This document shows, one piece after another, positions 8,601 through 17,103 of a DNA stretch of 31,185 nucleotides; position 1 is the stretch's first letter, and the number at the start of each line of letters is the position of its first letter. The position numbers were made by a program, and so were the translations under genes. The notes beneath the pieces are model-generated. The model made no database searches. It worked only from the letters and a program-made list of their open reading frames with translations, and was not told the DNA's origin. Source of the DNA: a virus; the IMG/VR virus record IMGVR_UViG_3300046006_000420, positions 1-31,185 of that record. One strand, given 5' to 3'.

Positions 8601-11600
8601 TTGTAGCCACTCGTGCCAAGGATGTGCAGAGCACCACGCGCCCCGGCGCTACCCCGGAAGAGTTGCAACGCACCAGCGCCCAGCCGCAAATGTCGTTGGC
8701 GGGGTTTGACGAAGTTGGAGAGCGTACTCAGCGTGCTACACCTAAGAACTTCCAGAAGATGCTGGACTCCAAGGATGTGCAGGGTATGCGTGCGGCCATT
8801 GCAAAAATGCGCACCGACAACATTGAAGCAATTCAAGAAGCCGCACGTAACACCCCGGCTGCGCTGCGTGCATCACGTACCGCCAAAGCTCGTGTAGCGT
8901 ATAACGCGGCACTTGCACAGGAACAGAAAAACTCTTCAGTTGTCAGTAAGCTAAAAGCCGTGTTCACAGAAGAGCGTGCGGGCGCAAGAGAAGTTGTTGA
9001 CGCGCTGCAAAATCAACTTGTTGGTTTGCAAAAAAGAATTGACGAAGTTGCCGAAGTTCGTTCGATGTTAGGAAAAGAAACAAACGACATGGCGTTGATG
9101 ATACAAGCGCCAAGTGTTTTGGGGCAGGAAAAAGCACTTCAAAAACGTTTGAAAGAAACGCAGACTGCTTTGGATTTTGCTAAAGATTTGGTTGTTGCCG
9201 TAGACAAACAAAACGCTGCCAGTGCGACGTTGTATGACATGCTCACTAAAGAAGTCACAACTACTACAGAAGTTCAACGTACTAGAGCGGGTGGATTTAG
9301 ATCAGCGGGGGGTAAGTTCCAAGCGTTCGAAAAACAGCAGCGGCGGGGCGAGCAAGCGGTTGAGGATGCGCGTAAAGAGCTAGATGCTGCTGAAAGGGCG
9401 GAGCGTGAAGCTGCCGTAGAGGTTAAAGAAACTAAGTCGGTACAGTCAGAGTTCCGCGATGCGGCGCAACGTGCTCGTGAAGGTTTGGACTTGCCCGGAC
9501 TGCGCAGCACGGTTGATACGACCAAGATGCGGACGCAGATTAGCAACATCCGCAGCGCTATGGGATCGCTCGATGCTCAACTCAATGCGGAAACAGACCC
9601 CGTTAAGAAAGCAGCTATCCAAGCAAAGATAGACGCTACGGCGGCTAAGCTAGAAACTGTTTACGCGGACGCCCCGCGTATCACGACGGCTATTGCTGAA
9701 AAAGACCAGCTCTTGTTTGAGCAGACGTTTGACGACGTTCATATTGCCGCTTACGACAAGCAGATGGCCAAGGCACGCATCAAGGGCGGCGAGTACGGCC
9801 CCGCACTAGCCAGCCGCAAACAAGGCGCAGTTGCGCGAAGCGGCCCGTTGACGGTACAGACCGGCGAGAAGCGTGCAACTCCGGCAACTGAAATGGCCGG
9901 TAGCGCTCTTGAACGCGTTGCGCAGGAACGTGCCGCGCTGCGTGAGTTGGAAGACCGCGTTGCGTTCTTGCGCAAAGAAGGCAAAGATAAAGTTAAGGGG
10001 CGGCTGACGGATGCCTTTAAAGCGCTGCAAGAGAAAGTTGCAAAACAAAAAGCGGTTGTTGCAGAAACGGAAGACGCACAGAAAGCCCTCGTTGCTGCTG
10101 TGCGCGATGTAAGTAAAGAAGGACGTGAAGCACGCAAAGAAACGGGCGGGACTGAAGGCGGGCGATTCCCTGAACGTCGCGCAGGAAATGTTTTGTTCCG
10201 CACAACCACTCGTGGCGGTCCTACGTTGGCTACCGAAGAAGTGTCAGATATTGCAGATCGCATCACCGCTGACTGGAAGAACGCTCCTGAAATTGTTGTA
10301 GTGGCAACGGAGAACGAACTGCCGCTGCGCATATTGGGGCAGCTTGTCAAGCGCGAAGCCACCAAAAACACGCCCGGCTTGTTTGATATTCCAAGTGGCA
10401 AAGTGTATTTAATTGCCAGCAATCTTCGTAGTGCCCAAGATGTGGTGCTTACGGTTGCGCACGAAGCAACAGGCCACTACGGTCTGCGCGATTTACTTGG
10501 CGGCGACTACACCCGCACGATGGACAGCCTCTACGCAGGCAACCCGGATGTGCGTAAAAAAGCCGACGCGAAGCTGTCAAAAGAACCTGAACTAACTCAG
10601 CAGGTTGCCGTTGAAGAAGTGCTGGCCGACATGGCCGAGACGGGCGGTGTTACGCCCGCTGAGAAAAGCGCCTTGCGCCGTATCTACGATGTTCTTCGTA
10701 ACTGGTTCCGCACCACCTTCAAGCTGCCAAACGTCACCGATGCGGAAGTCCAACAGCTTGTTGCCAACGCCCGCAAGCAGGTCATTGAGGGCGGCGAGAA
10801 AGCAGAAGGCATGGCACCGAGCGGCGAAATACTGCGCCGCACTAAACAGACGGAGCCAGCTAACGCACTTGAAGCGCTGGCGCGGGACATTACAACACAG
10901 CCCAAAACATTTAAGGAAAAGCTTGGCAGCAATTTTGCACTGCAAACCGAAATGCAAGCCGTGGACATGCGTGCCGGTTTGCGCGAGACGCTCCGCTTTG
11001 GAGACGACAGTCTGTTTACCCAAGCCATGTACCATGTGCGCAAGGCCGAGCAAAAGATGGCGCAGATGTTCACGGTCATGAATAGCGGCCCGTTGGTGTC
11101 GTACAAAGACGAGAAAGGGCTTGTCGGCTACCGAAGCTCTAACCAGAACAGCGCTCGTGATGTGTTCGATGCCATCGCTGACATACCTGTGGACGACCCG
11201 CAGTTGAAAACCAACATCGCACAGGCGTATCTAGTTGCTATCCGCGCAAACAACAAAGGGCTGTCGAAACTGGACCTCGGTGAACTGGGCGTTACACAAG
11301 AAGCCCTTGACGCTGCCTTGGCCGCTGCCGATGCCGACCCTGCCCTGAAAACCGCACTGGAGACCGTGCGCCGCAAGTACAACGCTTACAACAAGGGCTT
11401 GATTGAGTTTCTTGCTTCGACTGGCCGCATCTCTAAGAAGACAGCAGCCGACTTGCTGAAAGACGGCGATTACGTTCCGTACTACCGTGTGCGCGACAAC
11501 GGCATGGCGGAGCTAAACTTTGGCAACAATGTCACGTTCAACGTGGGCGACATCCGCCGCCAGCCATACCTTGCGGAGCTTAAAGGTGGCCAGACCAAGT

Positions 11601-13492
11601 TGCTGCCCCTGAACGAAGCCATTCAGCAAAACACATTGTTGCTGACGGACATGGCGCTGACCAACAATGCTGCGAAGAGCGTTGCGTACGGTTTGCAAGC
11701 GCTGGGCAAAGGCATGGGTCCAGTCGATCCCAGAACAGGCAAGCCTAGCAACTTGATGCCAATTAAAACTGGTCCGGGTCCTGCTGACGCACGCACCATT
11801 CGTTTCTTCCAAGAGCCTGACCCAAGCGACCCGAAAGACACAGGCGAGCGCCACTTGCTTGTCAATACCAAAGGCACCGCAGCCGAAGGCATCCCCGCCG
11901 AGCTGGTCGTGCAAAGCCTGGAAGGAGCAAGCCTTGCGCTTCCCGGATTCCTCAAGCTGGGCGGAGCTGCTGCCGATCTGCTGCGTGCTGGTGTGACGCG
12001 CACGCCTTTGTACATTGCCCGCAAACTTGTTCGTGAGCCGATGGCTGCGGCCTTTACGGGTGGTCTGAACACCAACGCGTTCTCGGCGGTCTTCAAAGCA
12101 GGTGCTGAGTTTGTACGCATGAGCCGTGGCACTAGTGACGCACAGGTTAAACTGATCGAGAAGGGCTTGATTCAGTCCAATATTTTCGCAGGCGACATGT
12201 CTGACATGAAGAAGATGGCTCTTCAGCTTGCCAGCGGCAAAGACCAGAGCGCATTCGACAAAGTACTGGCCGCAGCCGACCGATACGCAATGCGTGCTGA
12301 TGCTGCCACACTGGCGCTGGTACTCAAGAACGCTGAAGAGAACGGGCTGTCAGAAGTCGAAGCCGACATGATGACGATGGAGTCGATGAACTTCTACAAG
12401 CGTGGGCTTTCGCCTACGCTGCAATACGCCAGCCGTTTGATCCCGTTCTTCAACGCGCAGATTCAAGGTCTGAACGTGTTGGTTAAAGCTGCACGGGGCA
12501 ACATGCCGTTCGAGGAGCAGCAGCAAATCAAGCGCAAGTTCTTCAACAACGCCATGCTGCTAATGGCTACGGGTCTTGTGTACGCAATGGCGATGGAGGA
12601 CGACGAGACCTTCCGCAACGCCCGCCCACGGGACAAGTACTCCAACTTCTTCCTGCCTATCCCGTTTGTGGATGAGCCAGTTAAACTGCCCATTCCGTTT
12701 GAAGCCGGTTACTTCTTCTCGCTGGCTGTGGCTGCCGTTGACGGTATGCGTGCCGAGACCGATGGCAAGGCGCAGTTTCAAGCGCTGCGTGACTTGTTTC
12801 TAGGTTCTATTCCCGGCTACTCGTCAATGGGCATTCCTCAACTTGTTAAACCGGCGTTTGAAGTATGGGCCGACAAGAATTTACTGACAGGTGCCCCCGT
12901 GGAACCTCGCCGTTTGCAGGGCGTCAACATTGAGGAGCGGTACCTTGCGACCACCACAGAGCTTGCCAAACAGATGAGCAAGGCGGTGCCAATCCTGTCG
13001 CCTGTTCAGATCGAGCACATTGTGCGCGGGTATCTGGGCGTGCTGCCCTTGGTGGCTGCGGCGGGAGCCAACAGTTTGTTTGAGGGTGAGAAAAAGGCGG
13101 AGAAACCCGAAAGCCGTGCGTCTGAGTTACCGTTGATTGGCACCGCGTTCCAAAAAAAGTACGGTGGTGGCGATGCCGACGTGGTATACCGCGAAGCGCA
13201 AGACGCCATTGAGGCTCGCAACACATTTAACAAGATGCTCAGAGAAGGCCGCAGAGAAGACGCCGTTGCTTACCGCGAGGAGAACAAGGCTGATCTAGCT
13301 ATGGCTTCCGCTGCGGGGCAGTATCGGCAAGTGGTTGGTCGCATCAACGAGGACATCCGCCGCACGCAAGATCGCACTGACTTGACACCACAAGAAAAAC
13401 GCATCCGTCTGGATGCGCTGGATAAAGCCAAACAGGAACGCGCCGATGCGTTTATTAGTCTTTCACGCAAAGTGGCGGAGCGAACAAGCTAA
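5639..13492 (+). CDS. Giant polyvalent-type ejection protein with zinc-peptidase-like domain and LPD38-like C-terminus
   Basis: This 2617-residue protein starts at ATG 5639. Residues 1-40 (LPDGTTVAIREGETPAQTWE) are a small head often seen on phage injection proteins. Hydrophobic Gly/Ala segments follow at about 121-158, 182-205 and 275-292. Long charged helical and coiled-coil stretches fill about 300-560 and 1050-1480. Residues about 1545-1720 look like a zincin: H1608-E-A-T-G-H1612 with a downstream VEEVLADMAE (E1659/E1660, D1664) that could supply the third zinc ligand. Residues about 2110-2380 (TPLYIARKLVREP, then LIPFFNAQIQGLN and a hydrophobic helix) resemble large polyvalent protein-associated domain LPD38. 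Polyvalent proteins are known to enter cells with phage or plasmid DNA and to bear protease, antirestriction or other effector domains. I infer that this one is packaged and ejected. The zincin might act on the wall, on host defence, or on the protein itself. Confidence 0.8.
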   Translation: MAKALPLPDGTTVAIREGETPAQTWERAQRMYPEAFGNVEEKAKPTQDTTGFKAAASAGATRLGGEFELLKGKLGVKSETEAQKEYEAAQKRAQERFTPTEKGWTEAPFQKFKETLGGSVPYMVAPAAAGLAALAAPVAAPVAAGLGLLGAGAVSTGQFTGSNLAAQMETGKTLEEASLGKAVGAAIPQALIDTAAMALLPGVGKLFGSVGSKLTAEQAKAIASQTLARTVADYTAKTGMAMGREGVTEVAQQVLERLQAGLEITDPEARKEYIDSFIGGAVLGGAIAPVGRAFERGGAKSQAAAEDRKTKLAASAEEQRVASEAAAKEEAFRNSPDYALKVAEDYAAAEKAKADLLAQKRTIVEGSPTETADKAFNTIITKQLQAQAPELKALGDEYVRLEPTIKDAAEQKRIAALTPEEYSLEQMKQVSVPEGVSTTTGEQEKAAPPEDAYVADRIALAKDQTNDTADVGDYVDYLMANQRMAQSIVENQTALPGLNREEQNAVRGGLKLQLQEVARQRAAAAQAGTAASQARVGTVEEEEQAAIEEQRRADEAEATRMGTERADAERQVRIAPEVEGIQRLGKAPEGTWSSANADAIFRSMYQKQADEKQVDKLLSTLPMRSISTPGQIYSGMGFEAASRRDLLTRMAVAKAHAGVEDVTQLRQELAALDSRPAQNTDIAERLPGEGVLPEAEKKTIAAEKHADWQSQTLREFIRFLQDRKQGKVRGTLRANREERLAKASVEFKEAFAKSHLEEIGARLDAFGLPPLTAVEKKIAEGRVMRNLNELEQRWGEAPAKAPAGQKAFAAPVQAVEVLQEQIRSGMFKTINDAAERINLSRRGDKAGKTRTAEGGARIATPDELKLRAESTVPKDDKRIATELATQLRDTLDQRTYATPEQPSPAGKGGSNRADMALTFGAQERGMRADIASRAESLDEDTKDFVRLAADTLDQIEDKALITRLKEGLQDVAEGRKVSALTQQELKDFVATRAKDVQSTTRPGATPEELQRTSAQPQMSLAGFDEVGERTQRATPKNFQKMLDSKDVQGMRAAIAKMRTDNIEAIQEAARNTPAALRASRTAKARVAYNAALAQEQKNSSVVSKLKAVFTEERAGAREVVDALQNQLVGLQKRIDEVAEVRSMLGKETNDMALMIQAPSVLGQEKALQKRLKETQTALDFAKDLVVAVDKQNAASATLYDMLTKEVTTTTEVQRTRAGGFRSAGGKFQAFEKQQRRGEQAVEDARKELDAAERAEREAAVEVKETKSVQSEFRDAAQRAREGLDLPGLRSTVDTTKMRTQISNIRSAMGSLDAQLNAETDPVKKAAIQAKIDATAAKLETVYADAPRITTAIAEKDQLLFEQTFDDVHIAAYDKQMAKARIKGGEYGPALASRKQGAVARSGPLTVQTGEKRATPATEMAGSALERVAQERAALRELEDRVAFLRKEGKDKVKGRLTDAFKALQEKVAKQKAVVAETEDAQKALVAAVRDVSKEGREARKETGGTEGGRFPERRAGNVLFRTTTRGGPTLATEEVSDIADRITADWKNAPEIVVVATENELPLRILGQLVKREATKNTPGLFDIPSGKVYLIASNLRSAQDVVLTVAHEATGHYGLRDLLGGDYTRTMDSLYAGNPDVRKKADAKLSKEPELTQQVAVEEVLADMAETGGVTPAEKSALRRIYDVLRNWFRTTFKLPNVTDAEVQQLVANARKQVIEGGEKAEGMAPSGEILRRTKQTEPANALEALARDITTQPKTFKEKLGSNFALQTEMQAVDMRAGLRETLRFGDDSLFTQAMYHVRKAEQKMAQMFTVMNSGPLVSYKDEKGLVGYRSSNQNSARDVFDAIADIPVDDPQLKTNIAQAYLVAIRANNKGLSKLDLGELGVTQEALDAALAAADADPALKTALETVRRKYNAYNKGLIEFLASTGRISKKTAADLLKDGDYVPYYRVRDNGMAELNFGNNVTFNVGDIRRQPYLAELKGGQTKLLPLNEAIQQNTLLLTDMALTNNAAKSVAYGLQALGKGMGPVDPRTGKPSNLMPIKTGPGPADARTIRFFQEPDPSDPKDTGERHLLVNTKGTAAEGIPAELVVQSLEGASLALPGFLKLGGAAADLLRAGVTRTPLYIARKLVREPMAAAFTGGLNTNAFSAVFKAGAEFVRMSRGTSDAQVKLIEKGLIQSNIFAGDMSDMKKMALQLASGKDQSAFDKVLAAADRYAMRADAATLALVLKNAEENGLSEVEADMMTMESMNFYKRGLSPTLQYASRLIPFFNAQIQGLNVLVKAARGNMPFEEQQQIKRKFFNNAMLLMATGLVYAMAMEDDETFRNARPRDKYSNFFLPIPFVDEPVKLPIPFEAGYFFSLAVAAVDGMRAETDGKAQFQALRDLFLGSIPGYSSMGIPQLVKPAFEVWADKNLLTGAPVEPRRLQGVNIEERYLATTTELAKQMSKAVPILSPVQIEHIVRGYLGVLPLVAAAGANSLFEGEKKAEKPESRASELPLIGTAFQKKYGGGDADVVYREAQDAIEARNTFNKMLREGRREDAVAYREENKADLAMASAAGQYRQVVGRINEDIRRTQDRTDLTPQEKRIRLDALDKAKQERADAFISLSRKVAERTS

Positions 13493-13686
13493 GCAGCGCG
13501 GTCGGGGAGGCGATAGAACCACACCCCGATGATGCCGTCCCGGATGCCCGCAATAGCGCGGGCATCTCGGTATCTAAGAGCTTGGTTAAGCCCCTTGACG
13601 CGCACGGCTTCCGTGTCGAGGCAGGGGACGAAGAACCCCTGCCCGCGTTCAGTCTTGTCCCACGGGAACTGAATTGAGTAGCTCAT
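13489..13686 (-). CDS. Small conserved phage protein (FPWDK family)
   Basis: This 65-residue protein starts at ATG 13686 with AAGGA six bases upstream. It overlaps the end of the primase-helicase gene by 38 bases and its TAG overlaps the TAA of the convergent giant gene. The sequence SIQFPWDK, GFFVPCLDT and GIIGVWFYRLPD is compact and mixed alpha/beta. I recall small phage proteins with this FPWD...FFVPCLDT pattern but know of no assigned function. Being last in the - strand operon, it is translated with the replication genes. Confidence 0.75.
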   Translation of the reverse strand: MSYSIQFPWDKTERGQGFFVPCLDTEAVRVKGLNQALRYRDARAIAGIRDGIIGVWFYRLPDRAA

Positions 13687-16582
13687 GGTCCTTCTCGGTT
13701 ACAAGGCGTGAAATCTTCAGCACTGCCACGCGCATCTGAGGGCCACGGGTCTTGGCGGTCATGTCCTTCTTGGAGATTTCCGTCACCTTGAACATGTCCC
13801 CAAGCTGGCGCTTGAAGTCAGCGTAGCCGAAGCTCATGTTGGCGCAGCAAGCCTTGAGCATACTCTGCTCGATGAAGTAGTCGATGTACCCCGGCGTTGT
13901 GCCGTGCTCGATGCGCCCCATGATGCGTGAGCGGGTAGTCGAGTCATCGACCTCCTTGCCGTTGCCAAGCTCTGCCAGAACGCGGTTGCCCTCGATGTGG
14001 CGGATAACGATGAAGTGGCCGTAGTGTTCACGGGTATAGGCGTTCAGGACATCTTCAGCGCTGCGGGCGTTGCCCTTGATGTTGTTGCGCATACCTGTGA
14101 CGATGCCGTGCAGGAACTCAATGATCTTGCCCATGGGGATGTCCACAACACCCGCGTGTTCCTTGGACAACAAGATGCCAGCGCCGACCAACTCGGCAAT
14201 ACCCGCCATCCAGAAGCGCTCGTCATTGGTGGCGTCAAACTCTTTGTACATGTTCGACACAATCTCGGGCACCAGCGTCTTGAGCATCTCGACGTTCTTG
14301 GCCATGTATTCGACCAGCATGTGGCCAGCCACAGCGTAGTTGTGCTGCAAAGACTTGACGATCTCGATCTCATGCGGCTCCCACTTCAATGGCTGGTCCA
14401 TGATGAACTCCAGCAAGCGGCGCAGCTCGCCCTCGGATGCGTGGTTGCGGCCCCCAGTGAGCATGTCCACGGCGTGGGTGTTAGACGACATGATTGCCAC
14501 GGTCATCCATGTGGACAGGTTCAGGCGCTCTTTGTTGGAGCCGGACTCCATGCGCTCCTTGCCACGGCCCTCGGTCATATCCAGCAGGAACTCTGGGAAC
14601 CACTCGAAGTTGTTGCGGTTCTTGCTGGTGATCTCGTCCGTAATCAACGGGTTGCTGTTGAGCAGGCCCAAGCGCTGCTGCATGGCTACGGGGGATGTGC
14701 CCTTGCCTGTGCGGTAGTGGGTGGGGTGGCCCCAGACGGATGCGGCTGCTTCCAGCGCCAGCGTCTTGCCCGTGCCGGACTCGGTTGAACCGCAGTGGTA
14801 GGTCATGCCGTAGATACCTGTGAAGCGCATCAGTGGCGCTCCAGCACCGGCAAGCATAACGGCCAAGTGGGCGTACATCTTCTTGTGGATGAGCAGGTTA
14901 ATGAATGCTCGCCACGCCTCGATGGTGCCGGTCGGCTTGGTGTTTGCCACGATGTTCTCCAGCCCCGCCATGGGGACCGAGACAGGCGCTGCTGTCTTGC
15001 TGTAAATCTTGCCAGCGAAGACGTAGGTATCGTCTTCTTGCCAGCCATAGTTTGATGGCACTTTAACGGCTGCCTTGCCGGTACTAGCTTGTTCCACACA
15101 TGCCCTAACATATTCAAAAAGGTTTTTGTCGTTACCAGCGCCGAAGGCGGCGATGATGTTTTGTTGAGCCAGCGATTTAACTGTCTCGTCTCTGCTCACT
15201 ACCGCCCGCTGCGGGATTGTGATTGTTGCTGGCCCCTCGGGTCTGAGCGCCAGCATGTGAACGGTGTGGTCACCGTTAGTGTTCAGGATGTCAACCACGA
15301 ACAGGTCGTAAGGCAGGAGCATCACTTGCTTCTTGGATGTGTTGCCGTCGGCGTCTTCCATCGACTTCTCGGAGAACACGCCGCCCTTGGAGCCGTAGCC
15401 GAACCCACGCGGAGGCGTAGGGCGCAGCAGCTTCTTGACCTCGGGGGCAATGCTCGGGCTTTCGGACGGGATGACGATCTCAATTTCCTTCTCCTCAGTC
15501 TCGACAGCGATCTCTCGCCCAAGCGCCAAGGGGTTGGTAATTTTGCCGAAGTGTTGACACCCGTCACACACGCCGGGGTTCTCGCTCTCGAACTTCACGC
15601 ACGGGTACGGCCCCTTGATCTGGGCCTGCTTCTCGCGCATCCGCACCTCGTCGTAGGGATGCAACTCACTGAGCCACACCGCTGCGCGGTCGCCGTCCGA
15701 ACACTTCTGGGCAATGCTCAACCAGCCACGCCAGAGCGGCTCCATGCCGTCATCTTCTGCGTTCTCAACGAAGTGCTTGAGCTGGGCGCAGCCGATACCC
15801 TTCTTGGTCTTCAGGTAGATCGTGCCGAACTTGGTCGTGCTGTTCTCGAACAGCTTGGCTCCGGCCATCGTTGCTGGTACAGCAGGCGCTGCATCTGGGC
15901 GCTTACCCGGCAGACCCAACGCGGACGTTGCCGATACTGGAGCAATCGTAGTCAGCTTGGCCGCAATGGCTTGGCTGATGGTGTCGAAGTCGAACCTGTC
16001 ACCCTCGGCCAGCAGCTTGACCTGCTTGGGTTCACCATACTTCCACGACCCGTCATCGTTCTTCTTGAAGTTAAACGTGTCAGGGATGCGCAGAACTCGG
16101 GCGGCGTCCGCCGTCACAGTCATATCGATGTTGAGCTTTTGCTGCTTGCACAGGCGCTTCAAGTTCTCGGCAGTGGGCTTCCACACAGCCACATCGATGT
16201 CTTCGGTGAGCGGCCAGTAGCAGTGCAACCCGCCGCCAGAGAACACGATCCACGGAGCACCAAGCGCGTCCAAGCCAGTATCGGCAAGGAACGCACCAAG
16301 CGCCAGTGCAGCTTGCTTCTTGGAGGCGTAGCCGTCCATGTCGATAAACAAAGACTTGATGAAGCGTGCGTTCTCCGCAGTGCGCTTGCCTGCTGTCTCA
16401 AACGTAGCCAGCGCGAAGTAAACATCCTGCTGCGCTTCGACCCAGCCTTCTACGGCAGGTGTGATCTCTTCCAGAGCGTTGACATATACGTGCTTCTTTT
16501 TGTTTTTGCTGAATCCTGCCGCACAGTAAACCCCTGTAGTCGGGGACGGCAGAACAACCGCAAGGAATTCAAGCGGGGTCAT
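13649..16582 (-). CDS. Primase-helicase: archaeo-eukaryotic primase fused to DUF927-like ATPase
   Basis: This 977-residue protein starts at ATG 16582 with AAGGA upstream. Residues about 75-175 carry primase-polymerase motifs: D81-M-D83 for metal binding, SGGGLHCYW with H120, and ARVLRIPDTFNFK with R162/R165. A cysteine group follows (C328, C339, C342, with H344) and may bind zinc. The C-terminal half is a P-loop ATPase: Walker A TESGTGKT with K606 and Walker B LITDEIT with D649/E650, followed by an arginine-containing SEGELRRLLEF segment typical of ring helicases. It should synthesize primers and unwind the fork in one chain, replacing separate DnaG and DnaB functions. No other replicative helicase is in the window. 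The DUF927 label is from memory of the fold and layout. Confidence 0.9.
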   Translation of the reverse strand: MTPLEFLAVVLPSPTTGVYCAAGFSKNKKKHVYVNALEEITPAVEGWVEAQQDVYFALATFETAGKRTAENARFIKSLFIDMDGYASKKQAALALGAFLADTGLDALGAPWIVFSGGGLHCYWPLTEDIDVAVWKPTAENLKRLCKQQKLNIDMTVTADAARVLRIPDTFNFKKNDDGSWKYGEPKQVKLLAEGDRFDFDTISQAIAAKLTTIAPVSATSALGLPGKRPDAAPAVPATMAGAKLFENSTTKFGTIYLKTKKGIGCAQLKHFVENAEDDGMEPLWRGWLSIAQKCSDGDRAAVWLSELHPYDEVRMREKQAQIKGPYPCVKFESENPGVCDGCQHFGKITNPLALGREIAVETEEKEIEIVIPSESPSIAPEVKKLLRPTPPRGFGYGSKGGVFSEKSMEDADGNTSKKQVMLLPYDLFVVDILNTNGDHTVHMLALRPEGPATITIPQRAVVSRDETVKSLAQQNIIAAFGAGNDKNLFEYVRACVEQASTGKAAVKVPSNYGWQEDDTYVFAGKIYSKTAAPVSVPMAGLENIVANTKPTGTIEAWRAFINLLIHKKMYAHLAVMLAGAGAPLMRFTGIYGMTYHCGSTESGTGKTLALEAAASVWGHPTHYRTGKGTSPVAMQQRLGLLNSNPLITDEITSKNRNNFEWFPEFLLDMTEGRGKERMESGSNKERLNLSTWMTVAIMSSNTHAVDMLTGGRNHASEGELRRLLEFIMDQPLKWEPHEIEIVKSLQHNYAVAGHMLVEYMAKNVEMLKTLVPEIVSNMYKEFDATNDERFWMAGIAELVGAGILLSKEHAGVVDIPMGKIIEFLHGIVTGMRNNIKGNARSAEDVLNAYTREHYGHFIVIRHIEGNRVLAELGNGKEVDDSTTRSRIMGRIEHGTTPGYIDYFIEQSMLKACCANMSFGYADFKRQLGDMFKVTEISKKDMTAKTRGPQMRVAVLKISRLVTEKDHELLNSVPVGQD

Positions 16583-16596
16583 TAAAGTCCTTGGGG

Positions 16597-16779
16597 TTAC
16601 ACGAACAGGTCGAGCTGCTTTTCGTCGCGGACAGGGTGTTCGTTGATGGGCGCTATGCGGCAGAAGCGTGAGTACAGTTCAAACTGGAGGTCAGTAGGCA
16701 GACCCGCCATAGTCCACTGGTTGTCGCAAGCCAAGATCAGCTCGCGGTTGCTCAGGCTTGAAGGTTGTAGTGATGACAT
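16597..16779 (-). CDS. Small phage protein, unknown function
   Basis: A 60-residue protein starts at ATG 16779 (MSSLQPSS), with GGGG six bases upstream. An ATG four codons earlier (16791) is possible but has no better ribosome site. It overlaps the end of the HTH gene by 28 bases and lies 14 bases before the primase gene, so it is translated in the same operon. The sequence SNRELILACDNQW then GLPTDLQFELYSRF is helical, and the C-terminus ends in KQLDLFV, which resembles a short beta-clamp-binding motif (QLDLF). That could tether it to the host sliding clamp. The clamp idea is an inference from the short motif alone. Confidence 0.7.
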   Translation of the reverse strand: MSSLQPSSLSNRELILACDNQWTMAGLPTDLQFELYSRFCRIAPINEHPVRDEKQLDLFV

Positions 16780-17030
16780 ATTTTTCCCCATGCCTCGTCG
16801 GCAGAGCGTGAATCTTGAAGGAACTTGAGCAGCGTTTCAACGCGGTGCTCGTACGCAGGGAAGATGTCCCCGCCTGCGAACCAGTTGTATGCGGTCTGGC
16901 GTGTGACGCCTAGCGCTATTGAGATGCGAACGACAGAAAAGTTATGGTGAACAGCCCAACGTCCGAGCTGATTGCCCGGAGTCTTTGGCGCACGCATAAC
17001 CATGTCGATTGTTTTTTGTGAGTAAGCCAT
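16752..17030 (-). CDS. Cro/CI-type helix-turn-helix regulator
   Basis: A 92-residue protein starts at ATG 17030 with only a weak ribosome site. Residues about 25-52 (WAVHHNFSVVRISIALGV then TRQTAYNWFAGG) form a typical Cro/CI-like HTH with recognition helix TRQTAYNW. The rest is helical and could mediate dimer formation. It lies downstream of the longest non-coding stretch in the window, which contains two direct repeats, so autoregulation of the primase operon is likely. Its role as repressor or activator cannot be told from sequence. Confidence 0.85.
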   Translation of the reverse strand: MAYSQKTIDMVMRAPKTPGNQLGRWAVHHNFSVVRISIALGVTRQTAYNWFAGGDIFPAYEHRVETLLKFLQDSRSADEAWGKICHHYNLQA

Positions 17031-17103
17031 AGTGGTATTAAGAGCGCTGGGACACGCAGGGCAGGAAACGCAGTCATGGATGTGTAAGTCTGTATTTAAC
17101 GAC

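Noticed and set aside
14758-14780. Split of the primase and helicase into two genes
   Set aside because: The frame is continuous over 977 codons with no stop or internal ribosome site near the domain border.
15089-16585. 498-residue + strand frame opposite the primase-helicase gene
   Set aside because: The - strand product has clear primase and Walker motifs. The + strand product is rich in Arg, His and Leu as expected from an antisense shadow.
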